Part shown: positions 8,070-15,365 of the stretch, one piece after another | How positions within the stretch are numbered: the stretch's first letter is position 1 | How the letters are laid out: each line of letters begins with the position of its first letter | Program-made: the position numbers and the translations under genes | The notes under the pieces: generated by a model | What the model saw: the letters and a program-made list of their open reading frames with translations, nothing else | What the model was told of the DNA's origin: nothing | The model's database searches: none | IMG/VR virus record: IMGVR_UViG_3300025879_000855 | Span: 1-26,368 of that record | Source: a virus | DNA: 26,368 nucleotides | Strand: one strand, 5' to 3'

Positions 8070-8878
8070 TCAATTACTTTCATATAATTATGTCTAGTCC
8101 AAGGTTCATTGATATGACTCTGTTGATATCCATGATGATCTTGAGTTACCATAAGTCGCTTCGACACAACTTGAGTGGTGGGAGTTTTCCACTTATTGTT
8201 GACAGGATCACTATCATGTTCATTAAAGGGTACTTGAACTCTGCGTCCAAACCATAGTGTATCACATCCGTGATATGGATGTATACAAGTTTCTTTACCT
8301 GCAGGTAAATCCATGTAGTTATTTTTCTTTAACCAATCAGTCGTGTAGGTACGGAACAGTCGTTGTAGTGTGCAGTAAGGCCCACAGTTGATAGGGAAGT
8401 CACCCTCTGTCAATATGTCATACATCCATCGAGCAGTGTGTGGGTGTATGGAATAACACCCCATGAAAAGACCTATATTGGCATAGAGAGTGTCTTCTCT
8501 TTCAATGTGCTCTATTAATTCAGCAAAGACACCAAAATGTTCTGGTAACAATACTGTGTCGTGTTCTAGTACCAAAACACGCTCATCGGACTCTGCTGCA
8601 ATACGGAGCAGATCCCAGTGTGAGCACATACCTGCTTTCTCGGTAGGTGAATGATCGTCAGGATTACTGCCCAGTAGATCTCCAACCATCAAAGAAGATT
8701 CCCATTTATATAGATTGACGTGCTCCTCAAAGTCTTCTCGCTCGGGAGTCACTGCATCATAAGTCGTAATGTCTGGTAAGACACCTTCCGCTATAGCAGA
8801 TTCAAAGGATTCACGAGAGATTCTTGCGTATTCCTCAGATCGCTCATCACCCTTCATTACGATTTGATATACCTTCAA
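8066..8878 (-). CDS. Glycosyltransferase, GT25-like
   Basis: About 270 residues. The start (KVYQIVMKGDERSEEY) and the later SPTEKAGMCSHWDLLRIA and VLVLEHDTVLL segments follow the pattern of GT25/LPS-type and phage glycosyltransferases, where 'E.D/EHD' takes the role of the metal-binding acidic cluster. I placed the start at TTG 8878 because the protein would then begin MKVY, GGGAGG lies just upstream, and TTGA overlaps the previous stop; an ATG at 8893 without a ribosome site is the alternative. Donor and acceptor are unknown: capsule or LPS-like glycans, virion proteins and DNA bases are all possible. It is coupled to a second glycosyltransferase upstream. Confidence 0.7.
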   Translation of the reverse strand: MKVYQIVMKGDERSEEYARISRESFESAIAEGVLPDITTYDAVTPEREDFEEHVNLYKWESSLMVGDLLGSNPDDHSPTEKAGMCSHWDLLRIAAESDERVLVLEHDTVLLPEHFGVFAELIEHIEREDTLYANIGLFMGCYSIHPHTARWMYDILTEGDFPINCGPYCTLQRLFRTYTTDWLKKNNYMDLPAGKETCIHPYHGCDTLWFGRRVQVPFNEHDSDPVNNKWKTPTTQVVSKRLMVTQDHHGYQQSHINEPWTRHNYMKVID

Positions 8879-9690
8879 ACGTGTGCCTCCCATTGATCAC
8901 GTGGCAGATTTACAATTCTCCAGTGCGTCTCTGCATCGAGATTATCTGCACCCGCAAACTGAACATGAACAAACTTAGTCTCTTCGTTTCTCCAGTCGCA
9001 CAAGTATCTATCCGCATGATGAATATCACGAGTGTAATGTATGTATGAGTTCCATCCGTTGTTCATGCGTTGCACATCGAAGTTACACACAAACATCATT
9101 GCATGGAGGTACGGTTGATCGCATGTATAGAACGCATCAAGACCCTTTGACCGAACAAGAGAAACATAAGTCTGTGGATCTATCCATTCTTTACGTGCTT
9201 TGATTCGTGCTTTTTTTGAATACAAGACCATACCAGTATTGAAGACTTCTACTAATTTGTCTTCGGTACGTGGCACTTCGGTGCCCCAAGTCTCAAGTAC
9301 CATTTTCGCCCACCTCTCGTCTTGCTGTGAAGTGATACGTCCCTTGGTAATGGTTCGTTGTTTTGGTTGAAATGGTTCATTGCAGATACCGATCTCACCA
9401 GTGAACTCATCAAAGATATTAGTCTCTAGTCCATCAATAGGAAATACATCAGTATCGCAGAATAAAATTTTGTCGAAGTTGTCAAAGAACTTATCATAGA
9501 TAGGACGGAACGCACCGTAGTGCGGAGAATATTTGCCGAAATCATACTTAAAGTGAGTCTTCAAAAAGTTGGGATTATCATCAAAGATGTACTCAGCACC
9601 AATAATCTTTGCATATTCGCGCATGGCCTCAACACCTGCTCTACACGAATCGCGTACTTCTCCATCCCAATACTGATAAATCAAATTCAT
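8875..9690 (-). CDS. Glycosyltransferase, GT-A fold (GT8-like)
   Basis: 271 residues. ILFCDTDVFP holds the DxD that binds the sugar-nucleotide metal, preceded by YGAFRPIYDKFFDNFDK. VFNTGMVLYSKKA is the typical GT8-like segment after it, and FVHVQFAGADN is a late His-containing motif. It is soluble, with no membrane segment. It starts 21 bases after the 2OG oxygenase gene ends and its own end overlaps the next glycosyltransferase start. The two probably act in sequence on one acceptor, but the acceptor cannot be read from the sequence. Confidence 0.75.
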   Translation of the reverse strand: MNLIYQYWDGEVRDSCRAGVEAMREYAKIIGAEYIFDDNPNFLKTHFKYDFGKYSPHYGAFRPIYDKFFDNFDKILFCDTDVFPIDGLETNIFDEFTGEIGICNEPFQPKQRTITKGRITSQQDERWAKMVLETWGTEVPRTEDKLVEVFNTGMVLYSKKARIKARKEWIDPQTYVSLVRSKGLDAFYTCDQPYLHAMMFVCNFDVQRMNNGWNSYIHYTRDIHHADRYLCDWRNEETKFVHVQFAGADNLDAETHWRIVNLPRDQWEAHV

Positions 9691-9711
9691 TTTTTATGTG
9701 CCCTTTACATA

Positions 9712-10224
9712 TCATTTAGCGAAAATAGTTAAAGTAAGACGAGGTTTTGCTTCAGAAGAAAATGCATTTTCAACACGATGTAATATGTTCGAATTATAAA
9801 ATACGAGTCTGTTGAATTTGTTTTCAATAGCAATAACTTCACCTTCGATATTAAGCAAAGTGCCGCTATTAGACTCAGGAGTTTTGTTCAAGTATACAAC
9901 TCCAGCACAATTATATCCAATGTCATCATGCCAAGCCATAGTTTTAATATCATACCCCTTCTCGAAATGTCCTACATAAAGTTTATGTAGGAATAAATCA
10001 AAATGATTTACTGCAGAAAAAACGTCCAAGGATTGAATTTTTTTAATTATTTTACTTGAAGTGATCGGTACAATAGAATTTAGTCGTTTGCTTCTACGCC
10101 CACGTATAGCAGTTGTAGAACTTAGGTCGCGAAAATGAAAACTTTCTGAACACATAATTAACGCGGTTAAGAGTTCTTCATCTAAAAAATCATCAATAAC
10201 TATATAATTAGAAGACAGTATCAT
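9712..10224 (-). CDS. 2-oxoglutarate/Fe(II)-dependent oxygenase
   Basis: 170 residues, the length of a bare double-stranded beta-helix domain. MAWHDDIGYNCAGVVYLN supplies the HxD iron ligands, ILHRVENAF the distal His, and KPRLTLTIFA the Arg for 2-oxoglutarate. The N-terminus (VIDDFLDEELL) is typical of prolyl-4-hydroxylase-like phage enzymes. It would hydroxylate a protein side chain, a sugar or a base; which one is not visible. The ATG overlaps the stop of the tiny zinc-ribbon gene upstream (ATGA). Its base composition looks more AT-rich than the replication genes, which may point to a recent arrival. Confidence 0.78.
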   Translation of the reverse strand: MILSSNYIVIDDFLDEELLTALIMCSESFHFRDLSSTTAIRGRRSKRLNSIVPITSSKIIKKIQSLDVFSAVNHFDLFLHKLYVGHFEKGYDIKTMAWHDDIGYNCAGVVYLNKTPESNSGTLLNIEGEVIAIENKFNRLVFYNSNILHRVENAFSSEAKPRLTLTIFAK

Positions 10225-10325
10225 TTGTTATGTGCCTTTTTTTCACATTCACCACTGCAATAGTGACACCAAATTATAACTGCTTTAAATTCCTTACCGC
10301 AATACTTACACTTACGTATTTCCAT
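10221..10325 (-). CDS. 34-residue zinc-ribbon peptide
   Basis: A very short gene encoding MEIRKCKYCGKEF...CHYCSGEC...AHNK, with CxxC, and then CxxCxxxC about 11 residues later: a classic small treble-clef/zinc-ribbon metal site. Its stop overlaps the start of the 2OG oxygenase (ATGA), a junction that supports it being a real, translated gene. It sits just downstream of a terminator, so it heads the accessory transcription unit or relies on readthrough. Function unknown; nucleic-acid or protein binding is likely. Confidence 0.65.
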   Translation of the reverse strand: MEIRKCKYCGKEFKAVIIWCHYCSGECEKKAHNK

Positions 10326-10341
10326 CTATCTCGCCTATTAG

Positions 10342-10362
10342 AAAAGGGGTCTTTCGACCCCT
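10342..10362 (-). terminator. Intrinsic terminator after the small exported-protein gene
   Basis: On the minus strand AGGGGTC pairs with GACCCCT around a GAAA tetraloop, followed by TTTT. It separates the Hsp20/exported-protein unit from the accessory module. Confidence 0.85.
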
Positions 10363-10366
10363 CTGA

Positions 10367-10600
10367 TTATGCGTTATGGTCTGCTTTCACAACCACTGCA
10401 ACATCGTTATCTACTTTGATAGTTTTTACTGGTTCTGCAACATAGTGCCAGTTACCAGTAATAGGGTTTTGTCGATGATGCTTACTAAAATCCTCTATGA
10501 GAATTTCAATTCTACGTGCAACGACAAGCACCTCTTCAACTTCAGTAGAATGTGCAAGTGATGAAAGCAAACACAATGCTGCAAGAACAATGTGTTTCAT
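10367..10600 (-). CDS. Small exported protein with signal peptide
   Basis: 77 residues. I chose the ATG at 10600, where a GAGGAG ribosome site stands at good distance; an earlier in-frame ATG at 10669 lies inside the Hsp20 gene. The N-terminus MKHIVLAALCLLSSLAHS is a clear signal peptide (K, hydrophobic core, AHS cleavage region). The mature part, about 58 residues, contains VVARRIEILIEDFSKHH and a Val-rich end and matches no family I know. It would act in the periplasm or envelope, perhaps in superinfection exclusion or host-envelope change, but that is a guess. Confidence 0.7.
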   Translation of the reverse strand: MKHIVLAALCLLSSLAHSTEVEEVLVVARRIEILIEDFSKHHRQNPITGNWHYVAEPVKTIKVDNDVAVVVKADHNA

Positions 10601-10622
10601 TCGTTTCTCCTCGAAAAAAAGA

Positions 10623-11045
10623 TTAGATGATATCGATTTTACGAGGTCGCTTCTCTTCTGGAAGTTCAAACTTCAAATCAATTGACAGAATTCCATCCTT
10701 TAGGGAAGCACCGTCCACAAAGACATACTCGGACAGTCTAAACACTCTCTTGAACTTCTTCTGCGAGATGCCCTTATGAATATACTCAGCACCTTCAAGG
10801 TCAGATTTTTCTTTCTCACCCTTTACGGTTAAAGTACGTTCATCTTGTTCAATCTCCAGATCGTCCAGAGTAAATCCCGCCACTGCGATTTCGATCTGAT
10901 AATCGTTCTCACCAACCTTCACAACATTGTGTGGAGGATAAGTATCCGTTGCGTGTCGTGCCACCCAGTCTAGATCATGAAACAGGTGGTCGAAACCAAC
11001 AAACGAAGAGCGAGGGAAAAGTGTATTTGCTTTAAGATTAGTCAT
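10623..11045 (-). CDS. Small heat shock protein, Hsp20/IbpA family
   Basis: 140 residues with an alpha-crystallin domain of about 38-130. It contains YQIEIAVAGFTLDDLEIEQD, LTVKGEK, FKRVFRLSEYV and GASLKDGILSIDL, all family landmarks, and ends with the IxI-like KIDII tail used for oligomer assembly. Hsp20 genes are common in marine T4-like phages, where they probably hold virion or host proteins against aggregation late in infection. A T4-type late promoter and a leader with a hairpin precede it, and an AAGGAG ribosome site stands before the ATG. Confidence 0.95.
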   Translation of the reverse strand: MTNLKANTLFPRSSFVGFDHLFHDLDWVARHATDTYPPHNVVKVGENDYQIEIAVAGFTLDDLEIEQDERTLTVKGEKEKSDLEGAEYIHKGISQKKFKRVFRLSEYVFVDGASLKDGILSIDLKFELPEEKRPRKIDII

Positions 11046-11105
11046 GTGTTCTCCTTAGTTAAAAGCAAGATAAATGGGAACCCGACCATCGGCATTCCCG
11101 AGACT

Positions 11106-11113
11106 TATTTATA
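11106..11113 (-). promoter_or_regulatory. T4-type late promoter for hsp20
   Basis: Minus-strand TATAAATA, the exact T4 late consensus read by gp55-bound polymerase. It is just past the JmjC-like stop and about 60 bases before the hsp20 ATG. The leader has a GGGAA...TTCCC hairpin with an inner CCGA/TCGG stem. Confidence 0.7.
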
Positions 11114-11647
11114 CTAAAAGTATATTGAGGGATCCGGATTTCCTTCGACACCGAAAGAAAAAGTCGCCCTACTAATGGTGGGAAATATCTGATGATAATT
11201 CCCCCGAGGGATCCAGTAGTAATCCCCCGGCTTGAATGGTACAGGTTCGTCATGCAACCCGTCCACACAAATCTGAATCTCGCCAAGCACTTGAACTAGA
11301 AAGACATCCATCGAGTCTTTGTGACGAGGGTAACTATCACTCTTAGGCCCGAAACCAGTGAACGCAATGTTGGTAATCTTATTACCATGAAGTGCAAAGA
11401 CTTCTTGCATTGCACTTTCTATATCCTTCGCGAACTGTGGAGCAGAAAGTCTACCGTGAAATCCATTCAAACCTATCCGCATCTTACTTGTATTGGTATC
11501 AAGTTGTTTCTCGGGATGAGTATCCAACATATGCATGTGGATGTCCCAGTTATAGTCTTTCAAAAGTTCTTGAGGAATCTTGCCGTGATACGGAATCTTC
11601 TCCGCAATCTTCTCAACATTATCCTCAAAGATGTCAATCATATTCAT
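11114..11647 (-). CDS. JmjC/cupin-like 2OG oxygenase domain protein
   Basis: 177 residues from the ATG at 11647; a longer reading to 11821 would run through regA and is not credible. PRHKDSMDVFLVQVLGEIQI gives HxD and the 'DVFL.Q..G' strand of JmjC/Cupin_8 proteins. FKPGDYYWIPRGNYHQI supplies the 'GD..yiPrG..H' strand with the distal His. This is a bacterial/phage hydroxylase pattern, probably acting on a protein residue; the substrate is unknown. The gene begins two bases after the regA stop, so it is the last gene of the clamp-loader/regA operon. Confidence 0.7.
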   Translation of the reverse strand: MNMIDIFEDNVEKIAEKIPYHGKIPQELLKDYNWDIHMHMLDTHPEKQLDTNTSKMRIGLNGFHGRLSAPQFAKDIESAMQEVFALHGNKITNIAFTGFGPKSDSYPRHKDSMDVFLVQVLGEIQICVDGLHDEPVPFKPGDYYWIPRGNYHQIFPTISRATFSFGVEGNPDPSIYF

Positions 11648-11648
11648 A

Positions 11649-12059
11649 TCACTTGTTTCCGATATTGTACTTTGGACAAAGCTCCCACTGATCCTTATCT
11701 TTGTATCCGATAATTTTGATCTGGCGCATAGGTGCACAGTCTTTTGCAACCTCTTTATTTTGAATCTCCACAAGACCCCAGTCCTGCAGAAGAGTCGCAA
11801 TGGTGTTGCGTCTTTGCACATCGCTCTCTTCTAGATTAGACTTCTTACCATCTAACATAAAGAGTTCTTTAAAATGTACTATGAAGTATCGACCTTGCTT
11901 ATGTAGGATATGACACGATTGGTATAACTTATTATCTCTTCGAGATGCAATACCAATCCGAGTTAAAGTTTCCTTGACTTTTAAAAAATCATCAGGTTCG
12001 GCCAGAGTGACTTCCAACATCATCCCCGAGTTCCATTCTACTAAATTATTTTCTTCCAC
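11649..12059 (-). CDS. regA: RegA translational repressor
   Basis: 136 residues. The run FLKVKETLTRIGIASR, then LYQSCHILHKQGRYFIVHFKELF, RRNTIATLLQDWGLVEI and CPKYNIGNK match T4 RegA (122 residues) over the full length. The N-terminus is extended by about 12 residues. RegA binds early mRNAs at initiation regions and represses translation, including those of the clamp and clamp-loader genes in T4. Position between 62 and 43 is as in T4, although 43 is displaced by several kilobases here. Its ATG overlaps the gp62 stop. Confidence 0.97.
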   Translation of the reverse strand: MEENNLVEWNSGMMLEVTLAEPDDFLKVKETLTRIGIASRRDNKLYQSCHILHKQGRYFIVHFKELFMLDGKKSNLEESDVQRRNTIATLLQDWGLVEIQNKEVAKDCAPMRQIKIIGYKDKDQWELCPKYNIGNK

Positions 12060-12441
12060 CTTTATACACCTTGTCTCTAATTCTTGTTATTTGGTCAGAA
12101 GAGAGTAAGGAGAGTACTTGACGTGCTTTGTCATTGCTATATCCATAATACTCTTTTACCGCTTCAATGTCATTTTCTATTTCGGGTTTCGCCCATTTAG
12201 AGAACCGCTTACGTGTTCTAACTATATTTAGTAAAAAATGATATTGTAACTTTTCGTCAAGGTGGTGATAACGATTCATCTCATTTGCCAACAGCACCGT
12301 GTCGTTGAAGTACGACAGACTACGGTTGACAACGAAGGGAACATAACCCTTCTCGTTACCTTGGAAAATGTCATTTTTGGTGACGTTTATTGTTTGTAAA
12401 AAATCAAACGGTGATACGGTCTTCGATTTTACACCAACCAT
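12046..12441 (-). CDS. 62: Clamp-loader small subunit (T4 gp62)
   Basis: 131 residues from the ATG at 12441 (AAGGA site 8 bases upstream). Longer in-frame starts up to 12501 exist, but they lie deeper inside the upstream gene. The body, SPFDFLQTINVTKNDIF, PFVVNRSLSYFNDTVLLANE and FSKWAK followed by EAVKEYYGYS, matches the marine T4-like type of gp62, which differs much from T4 itself (187 residues). With gp44 it forms the loader that opens the gp45 ring. The first 38 bases overlap the sulfotransferase gene; the last bases overlap regA. Confidence 0.88.
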   Translation of the reverse strand: MVGVKSKTVSPFDFLQTINVTKNDIFQGNEKGYVPFVVNRSLSYFNDTVLLANEMNRYHHLDEKLQYHFLLNIVRTRKRFSKWAKPEIENDIEAVKEYYGYSNDKARQVLSLLSSDQITRIRDKVYKGGRK

Positions 12442-13105
12442 TTTTAAAATCCTTCGCATACAAATCATATAGTTGTTGCATCTGTTCTTCGCAAATTGCA
12501 TCGGTGTACAATTTCAGATGCGTCTTGTTTTCGTGCAATTTGATCAAGGTGTTGCTTGCATCAACTTCACATGCTTCTTGGATAAACCCAAGTGCTTGAT
12601 CTAACTCACTAATATGCACGACCATATCATAGTCTTCGGGTACACCCATGTACCAAGATTGTGAATAGAAGTGATTGTTTTTGACTGTACCATTATATAC
12701 TGATTTGATCACCTCGTCAAGAAGTTCTGATATTTCAGGTAAATCATTTGCGCGGCCATGTTTAATAAAATAAGCACGTTCTTGCAAAATAAACTTACAC
12801 GCAGACTTAAATCGATCTATTGGATCGCGTCTTACAGCAATTCTAAACGATCCTTTTCTAAATGGTAAATCACCGAGATAACCGTGTTGACGTACATTAT
12901 TATATCGATCAACATAGTTACCATAGATTAAACCAGTTTTAGAGTCACCCTCACGTCCTTTGACTATGCGGTATGCTTTCTTGAGACTGCTCATCCCATT
13001 CTTAGGACATATTCGCACATCAATATTATTGGGGAAATACAGAACATTATCTACAGGCGATATCTCATGAGATACCGTGTTTCTTAAATCAGGTGTTTGC
13101 TTCAT
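12404..13105 (-). CDS. Sulfotransferase family protein
   Basis: 233 residues. ICPKNGMSSLKKAYR (32-46) fits the 5'-phosphosulfate loop (P-K-x-G-x-S-S), and RIAVRRDPIDRFKSA (88-102) fits the 3'-phosphate-binding 'VRDPxxRxxS' segment of PAPS-dependent sulfotransferases (Sulfotransfer_2 type). Such enzymes transfer sulfate to carbohydrates or, more rarely, proteins. A sulfotransferase between dCMP deaminase and gp62 is foreign to the T4 order; overlap with both neighbours shows it has been absorbed into the operon. Target is unknown, with phage or host glycans most likely given the sugar genes nearby. Confidence 0.75.
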   Translation of the reverse strand: MKQTPDLRNTVSHEISPVDNVLYFPNNIDVRICPKNGMSSLKKAYRIVKGREGDSKTGLIYGNYVDRYNNVRQHGYLGDLPFRKGSFRIAVRRDPIDRFKSACKFILQERAYFIKHGRANDLPEISELLDEVIKSVYNGTVKNNHFYSQSWYMGVPEDYDMVVHISELDQALGFIQEACEVDASNTLIKLHENKTHLKLYTDAICEEQMQQLYDLYAKDFKNGWCKIEDRITV

Positions 13106-13529
13106 AGGGTTCTACCAATACGCAACATCTCTCCAAAAACTCCAACCCCGCTGTGCCCCTCGGATAGGAATCTCTGTAGACTACTCTTTTAATCCCCGCC
13201 TGATAAATTAGTTTAGCACAGTCTAAACAGGGGAGCATCGTAGTATATAGCGTAGAGCCTTCTGACGACTCTGTACTGCGAGCAACCTTAGTAATCGCAT
13301 TCGCTTCTGCGTGAAGAACTTCTGGTTTGGTTTTTAGTTCAGTACCCCCATCTTCATAGAGATATTCATCTTCACATTCATTATCCCAACCAGAAGGCAT
13401 CCCATTGTACCCAACACTAAGTATACGGTTATCTTTTACAATAACCGCACCAACCTTCGCACGTCTAGCACTGCTTAATTGTGAGAAGATTTGTGCGGTC
13501 TGCACATATGCGTCATCCCATTTAGTCAT
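13089..13529 (-). CDS. cd: dCMP deaminase
   Basis: 146 residues with the zinc deaminase signature HAEANAI (73-79, catalytic Glu75) and PCLDCAKLI (100-108), plus the substrate segment VGYNGMPSGWDNECED typical of dCMP deaminases. It turns dCMP to dUMP, feeding thymidylate synthesis and balancing the C:T pool. It is shorter than T4 Cd (193). No dCMP hydroxymethylase (gp42) is in the window. The end overlaps the sulfotransferase start by 17 bases. The ATG has no strong ribosome site. Confidence 0.93.
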   Translation of the reverse strand: MTKWDDAYVQTAQIFSQLSSARRAKVGAVIVKDNRILSVGYNGMPSGWDNECEDEYLYEDGGTELKTKPEVLHAEANAITKVARSTESSEGSTLYTTMLPCLDCAKLIYQAGIKRVVYRDSYPRGTAGLEFLERCCVLVEPYEANT

Positions 13530-13547
13530 TACTAAAACAACACCGCA

Positions 13548-14114
13548 TTATCGATAGTCCTCAATGAACGACTGTATTTCGCAAATTACCGAGTTCATAA
13601 CATCCCAACGCATATCATTCAACTCTTCGTCTTCTTCGTCGTCCAGTTCACCTTCCTGTTCTTTCATGAGAAGTTCATGACAACGAGGATCAATATATTG
13701 AACGCCTTCAAGGATTTCATCGTCGTCATCTTCTCGACAGTCAATCATTTCCCCATCTTCCCAAACTTCCCCACCCGCAAAGTTGGGCATCTCATCTTCA
13801 TAGCGAGTGAAGACTTTGAAGTTATCTTGGTGCTGCAGAATAAAGTCGTTCAAGTTCGAAACGAACCGTTCAGGATAAGACCATGCAGAGACGGTCATGA
13901 TGTTAACATAGTCGTCCCCATAGTCAAAGTCTTCTAGGTTACACCACTTCGCACCGATATGCTCGTAGAAGAACTCATGAGTGAATTCAACATTATCGAA
14001 GAAGTCCCCGACAGAGTTTCCGATTTCGATACCAGAGAAACGTTCCTTCAGTTTCTCTACCGTTTCCTTTTTGAGGTTTATGATCTCAATATTTGTGTTT
14101 ACATGATTTGCCAT
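13548..14114 (-). CDS. YubB/DUF1281-like acidic protein
   Basis: 188 residues. MANHVNTNIEI at the start and GAKWCNLEDFDYGDDYVNIMTVSAWSYPERF in the middle (written here as seen in pieces: GAKWCN, then VSAWSYPERF) resemble the 'GTKW...TAWSPP' pattern of the ferredoxin-like YubB/DUF1281 domain. The second half is strongly acidic (a run of D/E near 128-133 and again near 155-165). It follows gene 44 with one-base spacing. Function is not known; an acidic DNA-mimic or a clamp-loader-associated role would be speculation. Confidence 0.55.
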   Translation of the reverse strand: MANHVNTNIEIINLKKETVEKLKERFSGIEIGNSVGDFFDNVEFTHEFFYEHIGAKWCNLEDFDYGDDYVNIMTVSAWSYPERFVSNLNDFILQHQDNFKVFTRYEDEMPNFAGGEVWEDGEMIDCREDDDDEILEGVQYIDPRCHELLMKEQEGELDDEEDEELNDMRWDVMNSVICEIQSFIEDYR

Positions 14115-15053
14115 TTACTTGATCTCCACGTTTGCCATGATCTCAGTCATACATGCTACTAGGTTAAGTTCGTGATCGGCCACGAACGCATTCTTGTATT
14201 GATAGTCAGCGAGAATCAATACCAGTTGAGGAATCGAATGTGGTTGAACATGATCATACATCACATCATAAATTCCACGAAACACTGTGGCAGGTTCCAC
14301 GTCCATATTGTTCACCACCCAAGAACGCATCTTCTTAAAGTCTTTGTCCTTGAGAGATTTAAACAGTACACTATAGTTATCATTTGCGTTATTTAAGATA
14401 ACTGTAGTTTCTAACTGACCAGAAATGGAGTGACGCTGCAACTCATTTAATACACGTCTCCAGTCCGGAGAGTGACGCATGATCACCTGTGCAAGAGTGT
14501 CCGGATTGAATGCGACTTCTTCGTGATTTAAAATGAACGAAGCACGTTCCATGAACTGAGCACAGAGTTGCGCCTGAGTCTTCTTGTTGAAGTTAAACTC
14601 ATAATTAGAACACCGAGAGTGTAATGGTTCGATAACACGGTTCTTGAAGTTACATGTCAGGATGAACCGACAGTTCTTCGAGAACTCTTCGATGAACCCA
14701 CGCAGGGCGGGTTGAGTAGATTGGGGATTAAGGTAGTCCGCTTCGTCTAGGATGACAACTTTATAACCACCCGAGAGAGAGATAGACGAAGCGAACTGTT
14801 TGATCTTACCACGAAGGGTATCAATATTACCCTCTTCAGAACCGTTGATGACGATATAGTCAAGACCCAGTTCTTCGCACATGGCACGTGCGACAGTAGT
14901 TTTCCCAGTACCAGCCGTACCAGAGAACAGCATGTTGGGTAATTCACCACCCTCAACAATCTTCTGAAACGTAGTCTTCAGTTCCTTGGGGAGTATAGTC
15001 TCATTAACATTAGTAGGTCGATACTTCTCAACCCACAAAAATTCATCTTGCAT
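14115..15053 (-). CDS. 44: Clamp-loader large subunit, AAA+ ATPase (T4 gp44)
   Basis: 312 residues (T4 319). FLWVEKYRP opens as in all RFC-type loaders. Walker A GTAGTGKTT (45-53), Walker B VILDEADYLN (100-109), sensor/arginine finger LHSRC (144-148, the SRC motif). The C-terminal collar domain is complete. Four gp44 and one gp62 load the gp45 clamp using ATP. The gene has its own promoter and a GGAG ribosome site. It is separated from gene 45 by a small gene and a terminator, so clamp and loader are controlled apart. Confidence 0.97.
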   Translation of the reverse strand: MQDEFLWVEKYRPTNVNETILPKELKTTFQKIVEGGELPNMLFSGTAGTGKTTVARAMCEELGLDYIVINGSEEGNIDTLRGKIKQFASSISLSGGYKVVILDEADYLNPQSTQPALRGFIEEFSKNCRFILTCNFKNRVIEPLHSRCSNYEFNFNKKTQAQLCAQFMERASFILNHEEVAFNPDTLAQVIMRHSPDWRRVLNELQRHSISGQLETTVILNNANDNYSVLFKSLKDKDFKKMRSWVVNNMDVEPATVFRGIYDVMYDHVQPHSIPQLVLILADYQYKNAFVADHELNLVACMTEIMANVEIK

Positions 15054-15084
15054 TCATTCAACTCCATAATTTAGTTTATAGGTA

Positions 15085-15113
15085 AGTATAACACACACCC
15101 ATAATATTTGCAA
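15085..15113 (-). promoter_or_regulatory. Sigma70-type promoter of gene 44
   Basis: Minus-strand TTGCAA (15113-15108), 17-base spacer, TATACT (15090-15085), just after the terminator at 15117-15141. It gives a leader of about 25 bases before the ATG at 15053. Confidence 0.75.
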
Positions 15114-15116
15114 CAT

Positions 15117-15141
15117 AAAAAAACCCCCTTTCGGGGGGTTT
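15117..15141 (-). terminator. Intrinsic terminator after the gene 45 operon
   Basis: On the minus strand a C-run pairs with a G-run around a GAAA-type loop, flanked by AA/TT and followed by seven T. It lies 15 bases after the stop of the 69-residue gene. Confidence 0.9.
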
Positions 15142-15155
15142 CTATAGAACAGTCT

Positions 15156-15365
15156 TTAGTCGGCATTCTGCAACTGTTCTACCAACTGGATAATCTCAAT
15201 TGCCTGATCACGCAATCCACCAATAGTAGATAACTCCTCACCTTTGAATCCACCACGTTGTACTACGGTATCTATTACCGCAACTGTAGAACGTGCGACT
15301 CGGTTAGCGAGATCTTGAAGTACTGCGATCTGCTCTGCGTTTTCGGTCTTTTCTTTAGACATCAT
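15156..15365 (-). CDS. Small helical protein downstream of the clamp gene
   Basis: 69 residues, soluble and predicted all-helical (VLQDLANRVARSTVAVIDTV, IGGLRDQAIEIIQLVEQLQ), with no cysteines and no known motif. The ATG overlaps the gene 45 stop (TAATG), and the gene ends right before a terminator, so it is co-transcribed with the clamp. I do not recognise it. The placement suggests a clamp- or replisome-associated role, but the sequence itself gives no evidence for that. Confidence 0.75.
   Translation of the reverse strand: MMSKEKTENAEQIAVLQDLANRVARSTVAVIDTVVQRGGFKGEELSTIGGLRDQAIEIIQLVEQLQNAD

Noticed and set aside
10601-10669. Longer start of the exported-protein gene
   Set aside because: It extends into hsp20 and would put the signal peptide in the interior; the ATG at 10600 has GAGGAG.
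11648-11821. N-terminal extension of the JmjC-like gene
   Set aside because: It would overlap the whole 3' half of regA in another frame with no ribosome site; the ATG at 11647 follows the regA stop directly.
11649-12441. RegA-bound operators on the clamp and loader leaders
   Set aside because: RegA is present and T4 precedent suggests sites before genes 44 and 45, but the AU-rich leaders here show no motif specific enough to annotate.
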